From positions 1-48,912 of the forward strand of contig JAKSYS010000488.1 of assembly GCA_022925895.1 (NCBI GenBank): DNA of 48,912 nucleotides. The letters run 5' to 3'. Positions within the stretch are counted from its first letter, which is position 1. Each line of letters opens with the position of its first letter. Shown here piece by piece: positions 25,197-36,977 of the stretch. Source of the DNA: Fragilaria crotonensis. Lineage: Eukaryota > Bacillariophyta > Fragilariophyceae > Fragilariales > Fragilariaceae. The notes beneath the pieces are model-generated. The model had not been told where the DNA came from. It saw only the letters and a list, made by a program, of their open reading frames with translations, and did no database searches. A program made the translations under genes and the position numbers.

Positions 25197-25500
25197 AAAA
25201 ATGTGCAGGTACTAGTACTTGTACTCAAGTACTCGGAGTACTGCAATATACTGGTACGTGTAGTGACATGTCGCAGCATTGCTTGCATATAATAAAAATA
25301 CAATCTTCCAGAGAGTTTTTGCATTTATTTTCTTCCGAAACACAAGCTGCAAAACCCTCGATAAAATGTATCGATACATCCATATCATATACTAGTAGTG
25401 GGTACCTCCCAATTGGTCGGACTTTTGGAATACGTGTACGGTATGGGTTGTGCACGGTTGTGTGTACTGTTTGTACAGTTCAGTACTATACGCAAGTAGT

Positions 25501-25705
25501 GCAGTACCCCAGAGTGGTCCTACTCCGTAACAGACGCACGCACTGACGCATGTATGCATACGTATATGCAAATCTTACCGACATCGCGTACGGAGTACTC
25601 CAGTATGCATGTATGACATTTATGCTCCGAGTATGAGACAGTATTCATTTGATCCAGTACCCCAGAGTGGTCATACTCCGTAACAGACGGACGCACGCAC
25701 TCACA
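25501..25705. repeat. Direct repeat pair of about 45 bp
   Basis: CAGTACCCCAGAGTGGTC followed by TACTCCGTAACAGACG occurs at 25502-25537 and again at 25656-25690 with few changes, about 154 bp apart. The second copy runs into a CACACGCACAC tract. Function is unknown. Confidence 0.75.
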
Positions 25706-25817
25706 CACGCACACAATTAATTTATAATATAGTAGGATATAATATATATCATACGAAGTGCTCTGTCCTCGCTATTTACTACAAGTACTGTACGCTGTAC
25801 AGAACCTGATTTTCACG

Positions 25818-25863
25818 GGGGTTGCGGGAAAGGTCTTGAATGGTTGGTGTTTCCCGCAACCCC
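25818..25863. repeat. 46-bp imperfect palindromic mini-repeat, copy 2 (inverted)
   Basis: GGGGTTGCGGGAAA pairs with TTTCCCGCAACCCC. Its reverse complement reads like copy 1 at 25151, including the ACACCAACC centre. Its outer 18 bases equal the ends of the foldback at 23918-25130, so all belong to one repeat family. Confidence 0.8.
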
Positions 25864-25980
25864 TTTGGGAAAGAAAACCACAATTAAGCTGCTATTAGCT
25901 TGCTGGTGACGCTACTATTGTAGAATCTCTAGTACTATTTTGTATTTGCACGCGTTCATAATCCTAGTAGGATTTGCGTG

Positions 25981-27350
25981 ATGACAATGGCCTCAAAGCA
26001 GGTGACAGCGTTCAATGAAGCCCATGTCATTGCATGTGGCCTTGCAGTGTGTGAGCCAGATGCAAGCACCATGACAGTAGTTTCTGTTTCCTGTCAATTC
26101 TGTTTACATTGTTTTGGGTTGTGAAGATATGATTGGTGCGCAACGCAAAGCGACAATGAATATTACATATTTTCATAGGCCATTTAGGGCTGCGACCGAC
26201 AGCCGACGCATGCTTTTACAGCATTTGACACATTGGCATATAAGCTGTGAGCTGACAAAGGAACAGATAATCTCTTTTTTAAATGATTGCTCCTCGCTGT
26301 TCATCGCAATAGCCTTGTTAAATCTGGTGGATCTCAGGCCACGGTGCATTACTTCACAAACAAAGGCATCATCAAAGAAATGATCCTTTTCCATCCTGAT
26401 GATTTTAACAATGATGCGAGAAAGGAATTTATTCATTGGCAATTTTTGAGAAGGTCATCAGACAGGAGGAAGTTGAGCAAGACTCCGACCTACAGATGGA
26501 TAGCTAGCTATGATTGTATGAATATCAAGAATCCCGCTCAGTTTCAGCTTGTTGTTGACTATGTCAGTCAAGGTGCATTGTTTTGTACTATGGCTTCCAG
26601 GATTGTCCAGATGACAAGAGATAGGACGGGCCTTGTATCTGTTGGCCGTGGCAGTGAAGGTAAGATAGTATCAAGTTATGTTCGGATAGCCTGCTGTGAT
26701 CTAAATTGTCTTCACAAGATCTTGGATGTGATGGCATTGCTCGACATGGATATTCACGATTGCAATGGATAGTATGTCTGCACACATGTCCACCTTGTAC
26801 TTGGACATGCGCATTCCGTTGTTGTGTACTGGAGGAGTGCTTCATTATTTCCATGTACTTGCGATTCCGATGTGCAGTCGTCATACCGGAGGAGAAGAGA
26901 TCTTTCTTCATGCATTGAAGGCTCCGGGTGTGCTGATCTGTCCTCGGTGGCGGGATATCATTATTTCGACATCAACGATGAATGGAAGATGACTGGCCGA
27001 GTGCGGGGCACTCGTTTTGAAAAAGTAGCAAAGCCCAGCTTCCTTCAACTTTGGTGCGGCCTGCTGCATCAACTTGAAATTGTTGCTTCTGCAGGCCTTG
27101 TTAAAGATCATTATGAATGAGAAGTTCAACCCTCTCCTGACCAGCCTTATGTCATACTTGCGACAACAGCAGCAGAATCTTATGAATTACGTACTACATG
27201 AAGACAACAGCAAATAAAGTTGTGGATACCACGCGACGGGAATCAATGTCAACCGTAGCGTCATGGGTCAGAAAGCATCAACGGAGTGTGGAAGAAGCCT
27301 ACACCGTCATGTACGCCATCAATGGAATGGTGGGCTTTCATTATAATTGT
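25981..27350 (+). pseudogene. Decayed hAT transposase with BED-type zinc finger
   Basis: Fragments of one transposase can be followed left to right in changing frames. A start-like ATG at 25981 (MTMASKQVTAFNEAH) is followed by VSCQFC and HLTHWH, which suit a BED zinc finger. Next come TMASRIVQMTRDRTGLVSVG, DSMSAHMSTLYLDMRI and DIIISTST, then MTGRVRG, WCGLLHQLEIV, and near 27111 MNEKFNPLLTSLMSYLRQQQ. Later frames contain STVASWVRKHQRS near 27255. This order is that of a hAT family also abundant in oomycetes. Several frameshifts and stops mean no full protein can be made. The C-terminal dimerisation region is not seen; 27360-27850 has only vague coding-like sequence. No terminal repeats were found. 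Confidence 0.65.
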
Positions 27351-27850
27351 TGGAAAAGTATCATGTGAACCAAGCTACACATTCAGGAGTCTTGAATGAT
27401 TAACAATCCTTGTTTTGCAGTAACGTGAAGGATTATTGCAGCTGCACGCAAGATGTGTGTCTTGCTTGTTTTCAGGCAACGGGACCTTATCTGAAGAAGC
27501 TTCTAATGCTGTTGACTTAAAACATTGGCGTTGCTTGTCCAAGGAGAGGAACAATCTACAAGTTCTGTGATGTCAAGAATGTAGTGTAGGAAGACTTAGG
27601 TAACTATGTAATCACTGAAATTGGTGAGGTGGGTCTCGAGGCTATGACGCCAATTGTCAGAAACAGCCATCATCGCAGCTTGCAGTCTTGAACTCATCGC
27701 AAAGATTGCGGGTATTGACAGCTTACTGTCGTACTGTTCAAGGCACTCTCATGTACTGGCATTGAGGCTCAACAAGGATACAATTCAAATTCCTACGTGT
27801 TACTTGTTTTGCTACGTCAGTACAAGTACCTCTGACGCCACCCTAATTTG

Positions 27851-28241
27851 AAGGGGATTTCAAAAATTAAATGAGGGTTTTGTTTTTTGTACTCATTTTA
27901 GAAAAAAACCTCAAATAGTGAAGCTTTGTTCCACACAGTTGCAAATATACTTAGACACTACTTGTACCTGGCCTACAGACTACACAGTACATGACATATT
28001 CGGAGATCGGAGAGTACAAGTACCAGAGTACTGGTATGGTTCTACTGCTACGGAGCTGCAGTATATTTTTCTACTTACTGCGCAAGTACGTATTACTTAC
28101 TGCCATCGAGCACAACTATACTGGTATGGTATACTGCAGTATCCAGTATACTTATGTACCAGTATATTTTTCCCAAAGCCTGGTTCGTACCAGGTAACCA
28201 GGTACGTACTACCATGAAAACATTTCTTACGAATGGTTTCT
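27851..28241. other. Spacer with GTAC/GGTACC repeats
   Basis: Gene-free DNA left of the Copia insertion, with repeats such as ACTGGTATGGT (28031, 28120), GTATACTGCAGTATCCAGTATAC-like pairs and ACCAGGTAACCAGGTACG near 28188. Confidence 0.5.
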
Positions 28242-28246
28242 AGTAG

Positions 28247-29150
28247 TGATAGATTCTGCGTGCGAGCGCGGAGTGGAGGCCAGACCATGGTTAAATCGGG
28301 CGCACGCCAGACCGGGGTCGCAGGCAGGTGGTGACGTCACGGTGACGGTATCGGTCGCTACAGTACGAACGTTGGCCGGTGTTACGGTTTCAGGACTACT
28401 GGATGCTACGCTAGCGGCAGAGGAAGCGGGAGTGCTAGTAGCAAACGCGACGGTATACGCGTGGGAGTCTACTGGACGGGTATACTGAGCTACGGTATGA
28501 CTAGGCGTAACTACAGTACATGTAGACGTAGACACAGTGCTAGTAGGCGAAGCAACTGTGCTAGTATCTGTAGGTACGATGCAAGTAGATGGTGCTACGT
28601 TGCGCGTAGGTGACACTACAGTATGTGGACGTGGGTGGAGTCCTACGGTGACGTCGGTAGCCAAGTGGGTACTAGTACACTGGCTATCGCTACAGGGGGT
28701 CCGATCCGTGACGACGGCGGGTAAAATGTCGTCATGGTCGGTTACGCTGCTACGAAAATTGTACATTGTGAAAATTGGGGGCCGGCTAAATATATTTACA
28801 GTGGTAGACAAATTTGTGAGAAAATCGTTGATCACAAGTGAGTGATCAACTTCGTTTGATGAGTGTTTCTGAGGAACACTCAGGAACACAAATGAAACGG
28901 TGCACGTCTGAAGAGTGCACGTCTGAAAAGGTGTACGTCTGAAGAGGTCGTACGAGGCCGAGCGTTGGGCGAGAAAATGGTCGTTTATGCAACGAACGAC
29001 ATGAAAACGATCGTTACAATTTCCGAGTGGGATATGATTCCCGTACGACAGTAACGATACGACGTATACTGTTTACTAGCCTAATGTGAAGTGTCGTACT
29101 GAATAATGTAGATAGTAAAAATACGTAGGAGCGGTACTAAAAGTCTGTCA
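28247..29150 (-). repeat. 3' LTR of the Copia element (904 bp)
   Basis: It starts TGATAGATTCTGCG on the plus strand and ends GTCTGTCA. Compared with 36978-37883 I see only a few changes, for example GTGTTACGG/GTGCTACGG, one G-run length difference, and A-run differences near the end. It contains a TGACGTCA motif at 28332-28339. A 220-codon minus-strand frame (28227-28889) rich in Ser, Thr and Val crosses most of it. Confidence 0.95.
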
Positions 29151-32100
29151 CCCCTCTTGAATCAGATCTCCGTAGAAATTGGTGATGGAGAAAGTAGGTG
29201 ATCAGGGAGTTTGCAAAGATTTTGTCAAGGTGAGGATCAATCTTGGAGGATGTCTGAGTTTTGGTTAGGATGTCAGCAAGTTGAGAGTCACAAGGGATCC
29301 AATAGAGTTGATGAGTACCATCTTGTTGGCCTTGGCGGACAAAGTGAAAGCGTCTTTCAATGTGGCGAGTTTTGCGAGTTAGTTTGCCATTCTTGGCAAT
29401 TTGAACAGTTGCTTCATTGTCAATCATAAGGACAGATGGGATTGTAGGTAAGCGTTGGGATGATTCGCGCCATTGTTTAGTGCCAAGGTATGTCATATCA
29501 TATAAGAGCATTCTGATGTGGGCAGTAGCCATAGTTGCAGAGCAGGCTGCCATGTATTCAGCTTCAGAGGTTGACATTGCAATTGGGGTAGGCATTGTTG
29601 AGTTGGCTTCAATGAGAGCACCATTGTGAAAGATCATGTATCCAACAGTTGATCTGCCAGTGTCAGGGCAATCTTGCCAGCTGGCATCAGAGAAGACAGT
29701 CAGGTCAGAGTATGGAATGCTGTGTTGGGCACAGATACTATAGATTGGGTTAGAGGTGCCATCAGGATAGAATTTCAAAGCATAGCTGGGTCGGCGTCTG
29801 AGATAGCCAAATAACCAGATAAGGGCGCGGAAGTCAAGTTCACCGGGGCAGATGCAGGCTTTTGCAAGTTTGCAGACTGCAAAAGGATATCGGCTCGTGT
29901 GTTATATGCTAGATAAAGTAGGGTGCATACGGCTGAGCGAGGGAGGCGGGAATGTCTTTTCTCAATTATAGACTTGTCATGATCGGTGACAGGGCGGTTA
30001 TCTTTGGTGAAGACGTAATCGGGTGGGAAGGGAGTTTCGCGTTCAGGGAATTCGGAATCTGGGTCATAACGTTGGAGAGCGTTTAAGACATAACGGTGTT
30101 GGTCTAGAGTGTAAGTGGAATCTTTGTGGCGGTGGATGCGCATTTGCAGGAACCATTGTGCAGGACCAAGGAATTTCACGTCAAAGCGGTTGCGGACGGA
30201 ATCTTCGAAAGATTTTCGATGGAATCATTGCTTCCAACATAAAGCATGTCATCGACGAAGAATAGGAGGCGAAGCCATTGGTTGTGTTTGTCATAGTAAA
30301 CAAAATAGGATGGTTCTGCTTGGGATTGAATGAATCCTTGAGAGTAAAGCCATTCAGAGAATTCAATGTTCCAATATTTGCCTGAGTAGACAAGACCATA
30401 GATTCCTTTGTCAAGAAGAAGTGGGACTCCAAAGTATTTGGCATATTCTGGGAAGTGGTAAGCAAGGTAAAGTGGCAGGATCACAAAGTGACGTCCAATA
30501 ACTTTGGCTTGAAGATAGGCTCAATGAAGTCAGCACCTTTAAGGATGCGGCGGAAAGCACAGGTTTTGGATATGAGGAGCTTGACCCTCTTGAAGATGCA
30601 CAGGGTGACCATGTGTCTTCAAAGGTTGAGGGATCTCAATTGGGATAGTGTTAGATTTATTTACTTTCTTGGTGTTTTCTCTCTTTGTTTGAGTAGTTGT
30701 TGCTGGTACTTTGCTTTAGTTTTCTTGATTCTTCTCTTTTCCATGTCGCCGGTGCAACAAGGCGGGCTTTGAGTTTGTCAAGTTTGCCAGATGCTGTTTG
30801 CTTTGCTTTGAGCACAAGTTTAACTGGGATAATCAATTCATCTACATGGGGTTTCTGGCCAAGGATGAAGGTACCATGATCAATGAGGTTCTTGATTTCC
30901 ATTTTGATTGCATGAAGCCAGGCAGAGCGGATGTCATCATCAAGTTTGAGGACAGCTTGAAAGGATTGGGGTTCTGGCAAGTATTTATCAACAGGATCAT
31001 CATTTTCTGTGGATGTGTCAGCAGAGGCATCAAGGGTAAGCATGGCAGTGTGGATAGGGTCAATGGATGGTAGTGATTCAGCACATTCTTGGAAGTAAAG
31101 TGTCATCTCTTTCTGAAGGGGTGTGTGTCTCTTCTGGTGATGAGTGAGGTTGAGCAATTGAGGTGCAGGTGGTGTTGGACCAGGTTGTAGATCATCATCA
31201 TCAGTGTCATCATCATTGTTAATAGTCTCAATGGGAAGGGGATGCTTATCATTGTTAGTGGGTTCTTCAATGAAGGAAGAGGGATTGATTCCAAGGTTGG
31301 CAACAGATCCAGTTTGGTGAATGATGGTGGGTTCTGAATTCTCAACATTTTCAAGTCCATTAGGGTCCATGTGGGAGCGGATGGGAATGGCTCCAGCAAA
31401 GGGTTTGGAGTCAAAAGCAAGGGCAGAGCTGAAATCTTCATCAAAATAAGCGTCACGGGTTGTGATAATTCGTTGAGGATGGTCTGGGGGAATAGACAAG
31501 CCAGCCAGCAGAGTTTTCAGGGAATCCAATAAAAGTTCCACGGGATGCGCGTTGGAGTTGTTGTTTATAAGTGATTAACTTGTTCCGAAAGGTCGGTTCG
31601 TAACGTTTGAAATAGGCTGGGCATCCAAATACGCGGAAGTTGATGAGGCTGGGTTTTCGGCCATAACTATAGTGGAAGGGAGTTGTAGGATTTCCATCTT
31701 GATCAGTAACATTCTTTGCAGGGCAAGCATTGACAATTTGGACTGCATAGGCATGAGCATGGTGAAAGAAGGCACCTCCAAGTCTGGCAGTGTTGAGCAG
31801 AGTGTTTGCAATGTTGTGGACTTCTCTCCATTTGGCTTCACAAATTCCATTCATTTCTTGATGTTCAGGGCTGCAGCTTCAACTTTGATTCCAAGATTGG
31901 TGCAAGTTGAGATGAATTTGGCAGAAGTAAATGCTGTTCCAGCATCAGTGCGGATAAAGCGGACAGATTGGGTGCGGCCAAGAAGTTCTGATTGTGTGAG
32001 CCAAGATTGCAGTGCAGTGAGAATGGATAAAGTACTTTCAGTGGGTAGTCCAATCCAACCAGTTAGTTTGCCAGGAGTTGTCACAATGAAAAGGTAAGCA

Positions 32101-33221
32101 GAGTAGTTAGTGCTAGTTGTCAGGCCAAAGCGGAATGGGTTTCTTAGAAGGTCAAGGTGAAGTTGATGGAATGGTTCTGAACCTTGGCGGAGTGGGACTT
32201 TGCTTCTGGCGCGTTTTTGGCTGATTGAAATTCTGATTGGCCAAGTTTGAGTGTCAGTGGCTGGTGACAAAATGTGATCATTCCAAACATGGTGAAGGGA
32301 TCCAGTCATAAGATTGCGGAAATTACGATGTGCAAGGCGACGGGATGTGATCTCAAGTGGCAAGGTTGCAGTGGGTTGGTCTGGGTTTGAATTGGTTGAA
32401 GTGTCCAAGTGTTGCTCAAAAGTGATGGCAGGTGAGTTTGGAGTGTCATCAGAAGTTGTGTTAGGTTGGGAAGTCATGGAGAAAGCTTGTTCAGAGGGTA
32501 GCTCTTGAAGGATGGTTGGCCATGTGTATGTTGAGTTGTTGGGAAAGCGGATTGTGGTTGCTCTGTTCTGGATGATGACTGTGAAGTTTTGGGTGGCAGA
32601 GATGGCAGTCAGGGAAAGCAGACGGTGGCTAAGACCTTCAATGTAGTAAACATCAGCAAGACCAAGGATAGCTTTCTGTCCTTCTGTGGTTGTAAAGAAA
32701 CAGTCAGTTGTGCCTTTGAAAGTGGATATCTTGGTGGTTCCATCAGCAAGGGAAACAGGTACATGGCAGGGTTCAACATCATGGAGATCACTGAAAACAG
32801 GAGTGTAGTGACTTGTGGCACCACTGTCAGGGAGCCAATTATCAAGATCTGGTGGTCCAAAGCGCTGATATGTAGACATGGGATCATCTGGGAAATATTC
32901 AATTGCATCAGTGCTGGGAGGTGAGTGTGACATGGAGGGTACAAAATCATTGTCAGTCAGTGATGGGTTGATTTCCATTTGGGGCAAGTTGGTATCAGGC
33001 CAGATTGTTGGTGGTCCATTGTTAAAGACAGGGTTGGTGTGTGATGAAGCAAGGAAGGCTTGATGGTAATGAGTTGTTTCAGCATGAGGTGAAGATGAAT
33101 CAGTGACAAAATAAGCTCTGTGATTTCTAGGAGCAGTGTTCTCATTATTGGTTGGTGATCTTGGGTTTTGCCTTGGTAGATAAGGACTTTGGTTGGCAAG
33201 GGTGTTTGAGGTAGGACACAT
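29137..33221 (-). pseudogene. Copia pol: protease, integrase, reverse transcriptase, RNase H, in several frames
   Basis: Read on the minus strand from 33221. The aspartic protease motif LPDSGATSHY is at about 32810-32840, followed by a degenerate zinc-binding region (SRRLAHRNFRN). The integrase core shows LHLDLL, FIRTDAGTAF and, after a one-base loss near 31860, HQEMNGICEAKW and the C-terminal FRVFGCPAYF. The RT starts WLHAIKMEIKNLIDHGTF with KARLVA (frame ending 30657), continues with GLVYSGKYWNIEF and the catalytic FVDDMLYVG near 30235-30263. RNase H has FSDASWQDCPDTGRS, MSTSEAEYMA and NKTRKTRHIERRF-like sequence (here GKLTRKTRHIERRFH). At least four frame changes occur, at about 31860, 31500, 30180 and 29778, so no single polyprotein is encoded as written. 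Confidence 0.88.
29151..29158 (-). other. Polypurine tract next to 3' LTR
   Basis: On the element strand AAGAGGGG lies directly before the 3' LTR, where plus-strand DNA synthesis of LTR retrotransposons is primed. Position and composition support the call. Confidence 0.75.
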
Positions 33222-35243
33222 TGAGGGTCAGTGACATTGATGTTGGAAACAACTCTGAACATGGTGTATTCATGATCTGGTAGGAAATCAATGGAATGGT
33301 TGATGGTATCTGTCTTGATGGGGTCAAAGTAAGACTTAAGGGTTGCATAATCACAGTTTCCAATTGGGATGGTGAAGTTCTGAAGATCATTGGAAGTGAG
33401 CGGACGGCAGATGACAAATTGACGGCGGCAATAGCAGTGGCTTTTGAGTGCATGATTGATAACTGTTCAGGTGTGGGTAATGTGGCCATTGGGAAGGCTG
33501 AGCAATTGTGATTCATGAGAAGATCAACAGGAGGGAAGGGAACCAATGTAGATGTTTGAGGGTTGCAAGTAAGTCATCTCCAGTTGTGAGTTTGGCAGTC
33601 AAAGTTGCATGTTGGCGGAGTGTTGCTGAGATTAAGACACGGGCAACATGGGAAGCAGATGGAGATATTCCAGTTGTAGGTTCTCCAAAACCGTTGACAA
33701 GCGGTGAATGAGTGAATGCAATGAGGGATGCAGAGTCCAAATGTGCAGGGGTTTGAATATGGGAAGTCCTGGTGCTGTCCAAAGTGGTATCATAGGGACT
33801 GGGAGTCAATTGCTGATCTTGAAAGAATTTGATAATGAATCGCGGGACATCTCTGAAGTTACTTCGGTTCGGGAAAAGTCGAGAGGTCGCAAAGTTGGGA
33901 TATTGCGAATGATATCAGCAAGTTCAGGCGGTTGATGAGCATGAAGATGTTTGTCCCTGAATATAAAGGTGGATGAGATACATCATTTTGAAGGCATAAA
34001 GGATGGATAGGGAGCATTCATGTCCAAAGGATCCAGGTTCATAGTCACTCAAAAGGGATACAAATAATGATGGGGTGCCATTGGTGAGTTGAGATCTGTG
34101 CTCAGAAGAAAGATTGTCCATGACCAAATTGGTAGTTCTGTTGAAAGTGTGTTGGATGCATTGAATGAATTCCTCTTGATTGGGGTCTTTGTCAGATCCA
34201 GCAATGAGAATGGGATAAAGGTTGCACATCAGGTGGCGAAGATGTTCGGTCGTCAAGTCGCGAATGCATTGTTTGGTGACTGGATTTGACTGGATATAAC
34301 GTAGGCAGAAGCTTGCAGCTGTGATACTTGAATCAACACATGTTGGAAGGTTGCACATGGTGATTGGCCCATTGATATCATCTTGAAGAGTTGCATCAGC
34401 ATAGAAAAGAAGTGAGGCATGTGGATTGGTTCTGGAATCCAAATCAGAATGGTGTTGCAAAAAGGGGACATGATGGATTGGGTCCAAGACATTGTCTTCA
34501 GGGCAAGGGGTGTGCAGTTTGTCAAGGCGATATGGAAGCTCCAAAGTTTCATCATCATCAGATAGTTCAAGAAATGCTGTGATTCCAGTTGATGTGGAAA
34601 GGCAATCAAAGGTACTGTCATTGCTGCTGCTCAAATTGGAAAACAAGGGACTGAAAAGTTCTGAATTGAGACTGATTGCTGGAGATGGTGGTGCATCAAG
34701 ATTCCTAGGTCCAGAGGTGTCGAAAGTTTTCAAATAATTGTCCTCACATGGTTGAGTTCTGTTTCTGCTTGAAGGGGTTGAAGGGGTCTCAGTTTCATCA
34801 TCATCAATTGAAATGGTGAATGGGATTGCAGCATTGATAGGTGGCTTGACATAAAAAGGGTTGGCAACATTGATGGGAGTTGCAAATTGCTTGGACTTGG
34901 TTGGGGGTAGAGGCCTTGCTGGTCTTGGAATATTTTTCGTCATTTTTATATTTTTGGTAGCTTTTCTGGTTGTCATCCTGTCCATGAGAGTTAGGGAATC
35001 CAAAGTTTTAACTGTGAAGGAATCTGGGATAAATGAGCTGGTGTCTGTGCTGTCATCATTGTCTGAGGAATCTGGGACTGAGTAGGGAGAGTTTTGAATC
35101 ATTGGGAGTGCATCAAGTTGTTTTGGAGATTCCTTTTTGTCGCCGTTGCTTTGTTCTTCAACTTCAACTTCAATGGGAACTTTTTGTGCTTTGGTGGGCG
35201 GCAGTGTCTGATCGCGAACGGAAGGCATAATTGTTTGGGACAC
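33222..35243 (-). CDS. Gag-like region of the Copia element
   Basis: A 439-codon frame (35243-33924, first ATG at 35228) lies upstream of protease, where Gag belongs. It has a Pro/Thr-rich, charged N-terminal half and a helical C-terminal half (HASLLFYADATLQDDIN, SFCLRYIQSNPVTKQCI, FVSLLSDYEPGSFGH). Frames at 33809-33513 and 33546-33145 seem to continue it after shifts. No CCHC zinc knuckle was recognised. The identity as Gag rests on position. Confidence 0.55.
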
Positions 35244-35549
35244 GGGCAGTAGATGGAGAAGACACTTGAAGCATTAACTACGTCACTATCGTCGTCGTCA
35301 TCGTCATCCATATCGTCATCGCGATAAATGTTGGTCGTGGAGCGCTGGAATGTCGTCAGACGCGTCAGTCATTTCGTCATCGTCCACGGGATCGCCGTTG
35401 TAATTAGGAACACGAGCATGGCCGTTAGGTTGGTCACGAGTTGGACGTTGGTAATTAGGAGAGGGACGTCAGAAGGCGGGGTTGGCGCGCGCGGACGAAT
35501 AGGCGTGGGTAGGATTTCAAAACCGGTCGGACGCAAGATGACGTTTGCG

Positions 35550-36731
35550 TTATGGGAAAAATATGGACGGACGGGCTGCCAAATGTCGCAGCTGCAGTAC
35601 TGAAAGAGATCTGTACGATCGTCGTAGAAATGTCATTGGCAGTTCGGCGCGGGGTCCAATGTGTCCCAAGTCCAGGACTCTTGGGAGCTGATGGTGCGAA
35701 TCACCACGATCATGGTCGTGGTCGGAAATTGGGAAATGGGGGTTCGCCATGGGGTCGTTTTGAGCGGCGATATCTCCGGATTGGTCGCTCCGATTTTCGT
35801 AAGTGGGAGCTCTTTTTGCAGGTCTTGGAGCGCCGGAGGAGTTTCTGACTTTACTTTTTGTCGTGTGAGTCGCCGCAGGTCCCACGTAATTGATTTGTTG
35901 TGTTCCACTTTCACGAACATATTGGCGGGTTTTATAACGGATCTCGGGCTGTTTTTGCGTCTGAAAACGCATTCTTTTCGCAGGGGAAGCATCAGGGGAG
36001 GAGGCAGGGACGTCTGAGTCATCGAATTGTCGCTTCCTGGTGGATTTTGGGCGGGTGGGGGCTGGAATCTTGCGGTCGTCGTCACTGCGAACGCTGTAGT
36101 CGTCATCTTGGTCGTCGTCGTCGACGTCGCTTTCGTCGAATACGTCTGTCTGGGGTTGGTAACTGCGAATAGGGGAAGGATGGTGAGTGCCCTGGATGTC
36201 TGGAATGTACTCCTGCTTGATTCTCATTACTTTATGAGTGTTTGAGCGCTCTGCAGTCGCGCTATCGATGGCCTCGGCGTTGCTAGCCGCTTCATCGTTG
36301 TCGTCGTCGTCGGTTTCGGTGGCCCTGAATGTTTTGTTGCGCCCAATAGGAGTTGTAAGGATGCCCTGGATGTATGGATGAGTCTTTTGGTTGTAGTTGG
36401 TGGCGCGGGAAGACTTGTTGTTGCGCTCGGAGTTGGCGCGTTCGATGGCCTCGGCGATGACGGCCGCTTCATCGATGTCGGATTTGGTGGTGCCCTTGGC
36501 GCTAGTCTTAACGTAGCGCTTCTGCTTAATGTTAGTGTTAGTGTTGCCCAATGTTTCGGCTCTCTTAGAGCGAGTTAGATAGAGGGTGGGATGGGTGGGC
36601 GTAGCGGCAGGAATGTTGACATCTGCGCTCATGACGACTGGAGGCTCCGTTTCGGAGGCAAGAAAGGGGGACGAGTCCTTCTTCTTCGACTTCTTGTCGG
36701 CTTTCGTAAGGTTGAAGCGAATGGTGGGCAT
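35550..36731 (-). CDS. Additional 5' ORF of the Copia element (393 aa)
   Basis: From ATG 36731 (MPTIRFNLTKADKKSKKKDS) this charged, probably disordered protein lies between the primer site and the gag-like frame. Residues about 87-124 and 146-182 repeat each other (EAAVIAEAIERANSERN against EAASNAEAIDSATAERSN, each followed by an IQG motif), an internal duplication. Acidic runs (DDDDND, DDDDQDDD) alternate with basic stretches. It could be the N-terminal part of Gag or an accessory protein; I recognise no domain. Confidence 0.5.
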   Translation of the reverse strand: MPTIRFNLTKADKKSKKKDSSPFLASETEPPVVMSADVNIPAATPTHPTLYLTRSKRAETLGNTNTNIKQKRYVKTSAKGTTKSDIDEAAVIAEAIERANSERNNKSSRATNYNQKTHPYIQGILTTPIGRNKTFRATETDDDDNDEAASNAEAIDSATAERSNTHKVMRIKQEYIPDIQGTHHPSPIRSYQPQTDVFDESDVDDDDQDDDYSVRSDDDRKIPAPTRPKSTRKRQFDDSDVPASSPDASPAKRMRFQTQKQPEIRYKTRQYVRESGTQQINYVGPAATHTTKSKVRNSSGAPRPAKRAPTYENRSDQSGDIAAQNDPMANPHFPISDHDHDRGDSHHQLPRVLDLGHIGPRAELPMTFLRRSYRSLSVLQLRHLAARPSIFFP

Positions 36732-36957
36732 GGTGGGTGGGGCTGAAATGCTGCTGAAAGGGCTGGGGCTGCTGTTAACTAAGTTCTTAAATATTTGTGT
36801 GCACTTTGAATCTGGGGGGAGCTCTGTTGAAAAATTCTGTTATTTTCAGTTGCTTCAGATCTGACAGTTTAGATGGAAGCATAACTGAATTCCTGAGCCT
36901 AACTAACCTGAAGGTATCAGAGTTAAAAAGGGCAGAGGACGCCTGCCTAAGTCGGTT

Positions 36958-36977
36958 GATTCTAGGCGAGTGAACCA
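36958..36977 (-). other. Candidate primer-binding site
   Basis: On the element strand TGGTTCACTCGCC directly follows the 5' LTR without a gap. A TGG start is complementary to the CCA end of a tRNA. I could not name the tRNA. Confidence 0.55.

Noticed and set aside
28246-28845. Plus-strand reading frames in the LTR
   Set aside because: They run against the element and mirror the Ser/Thr-rich frame on the other strand.
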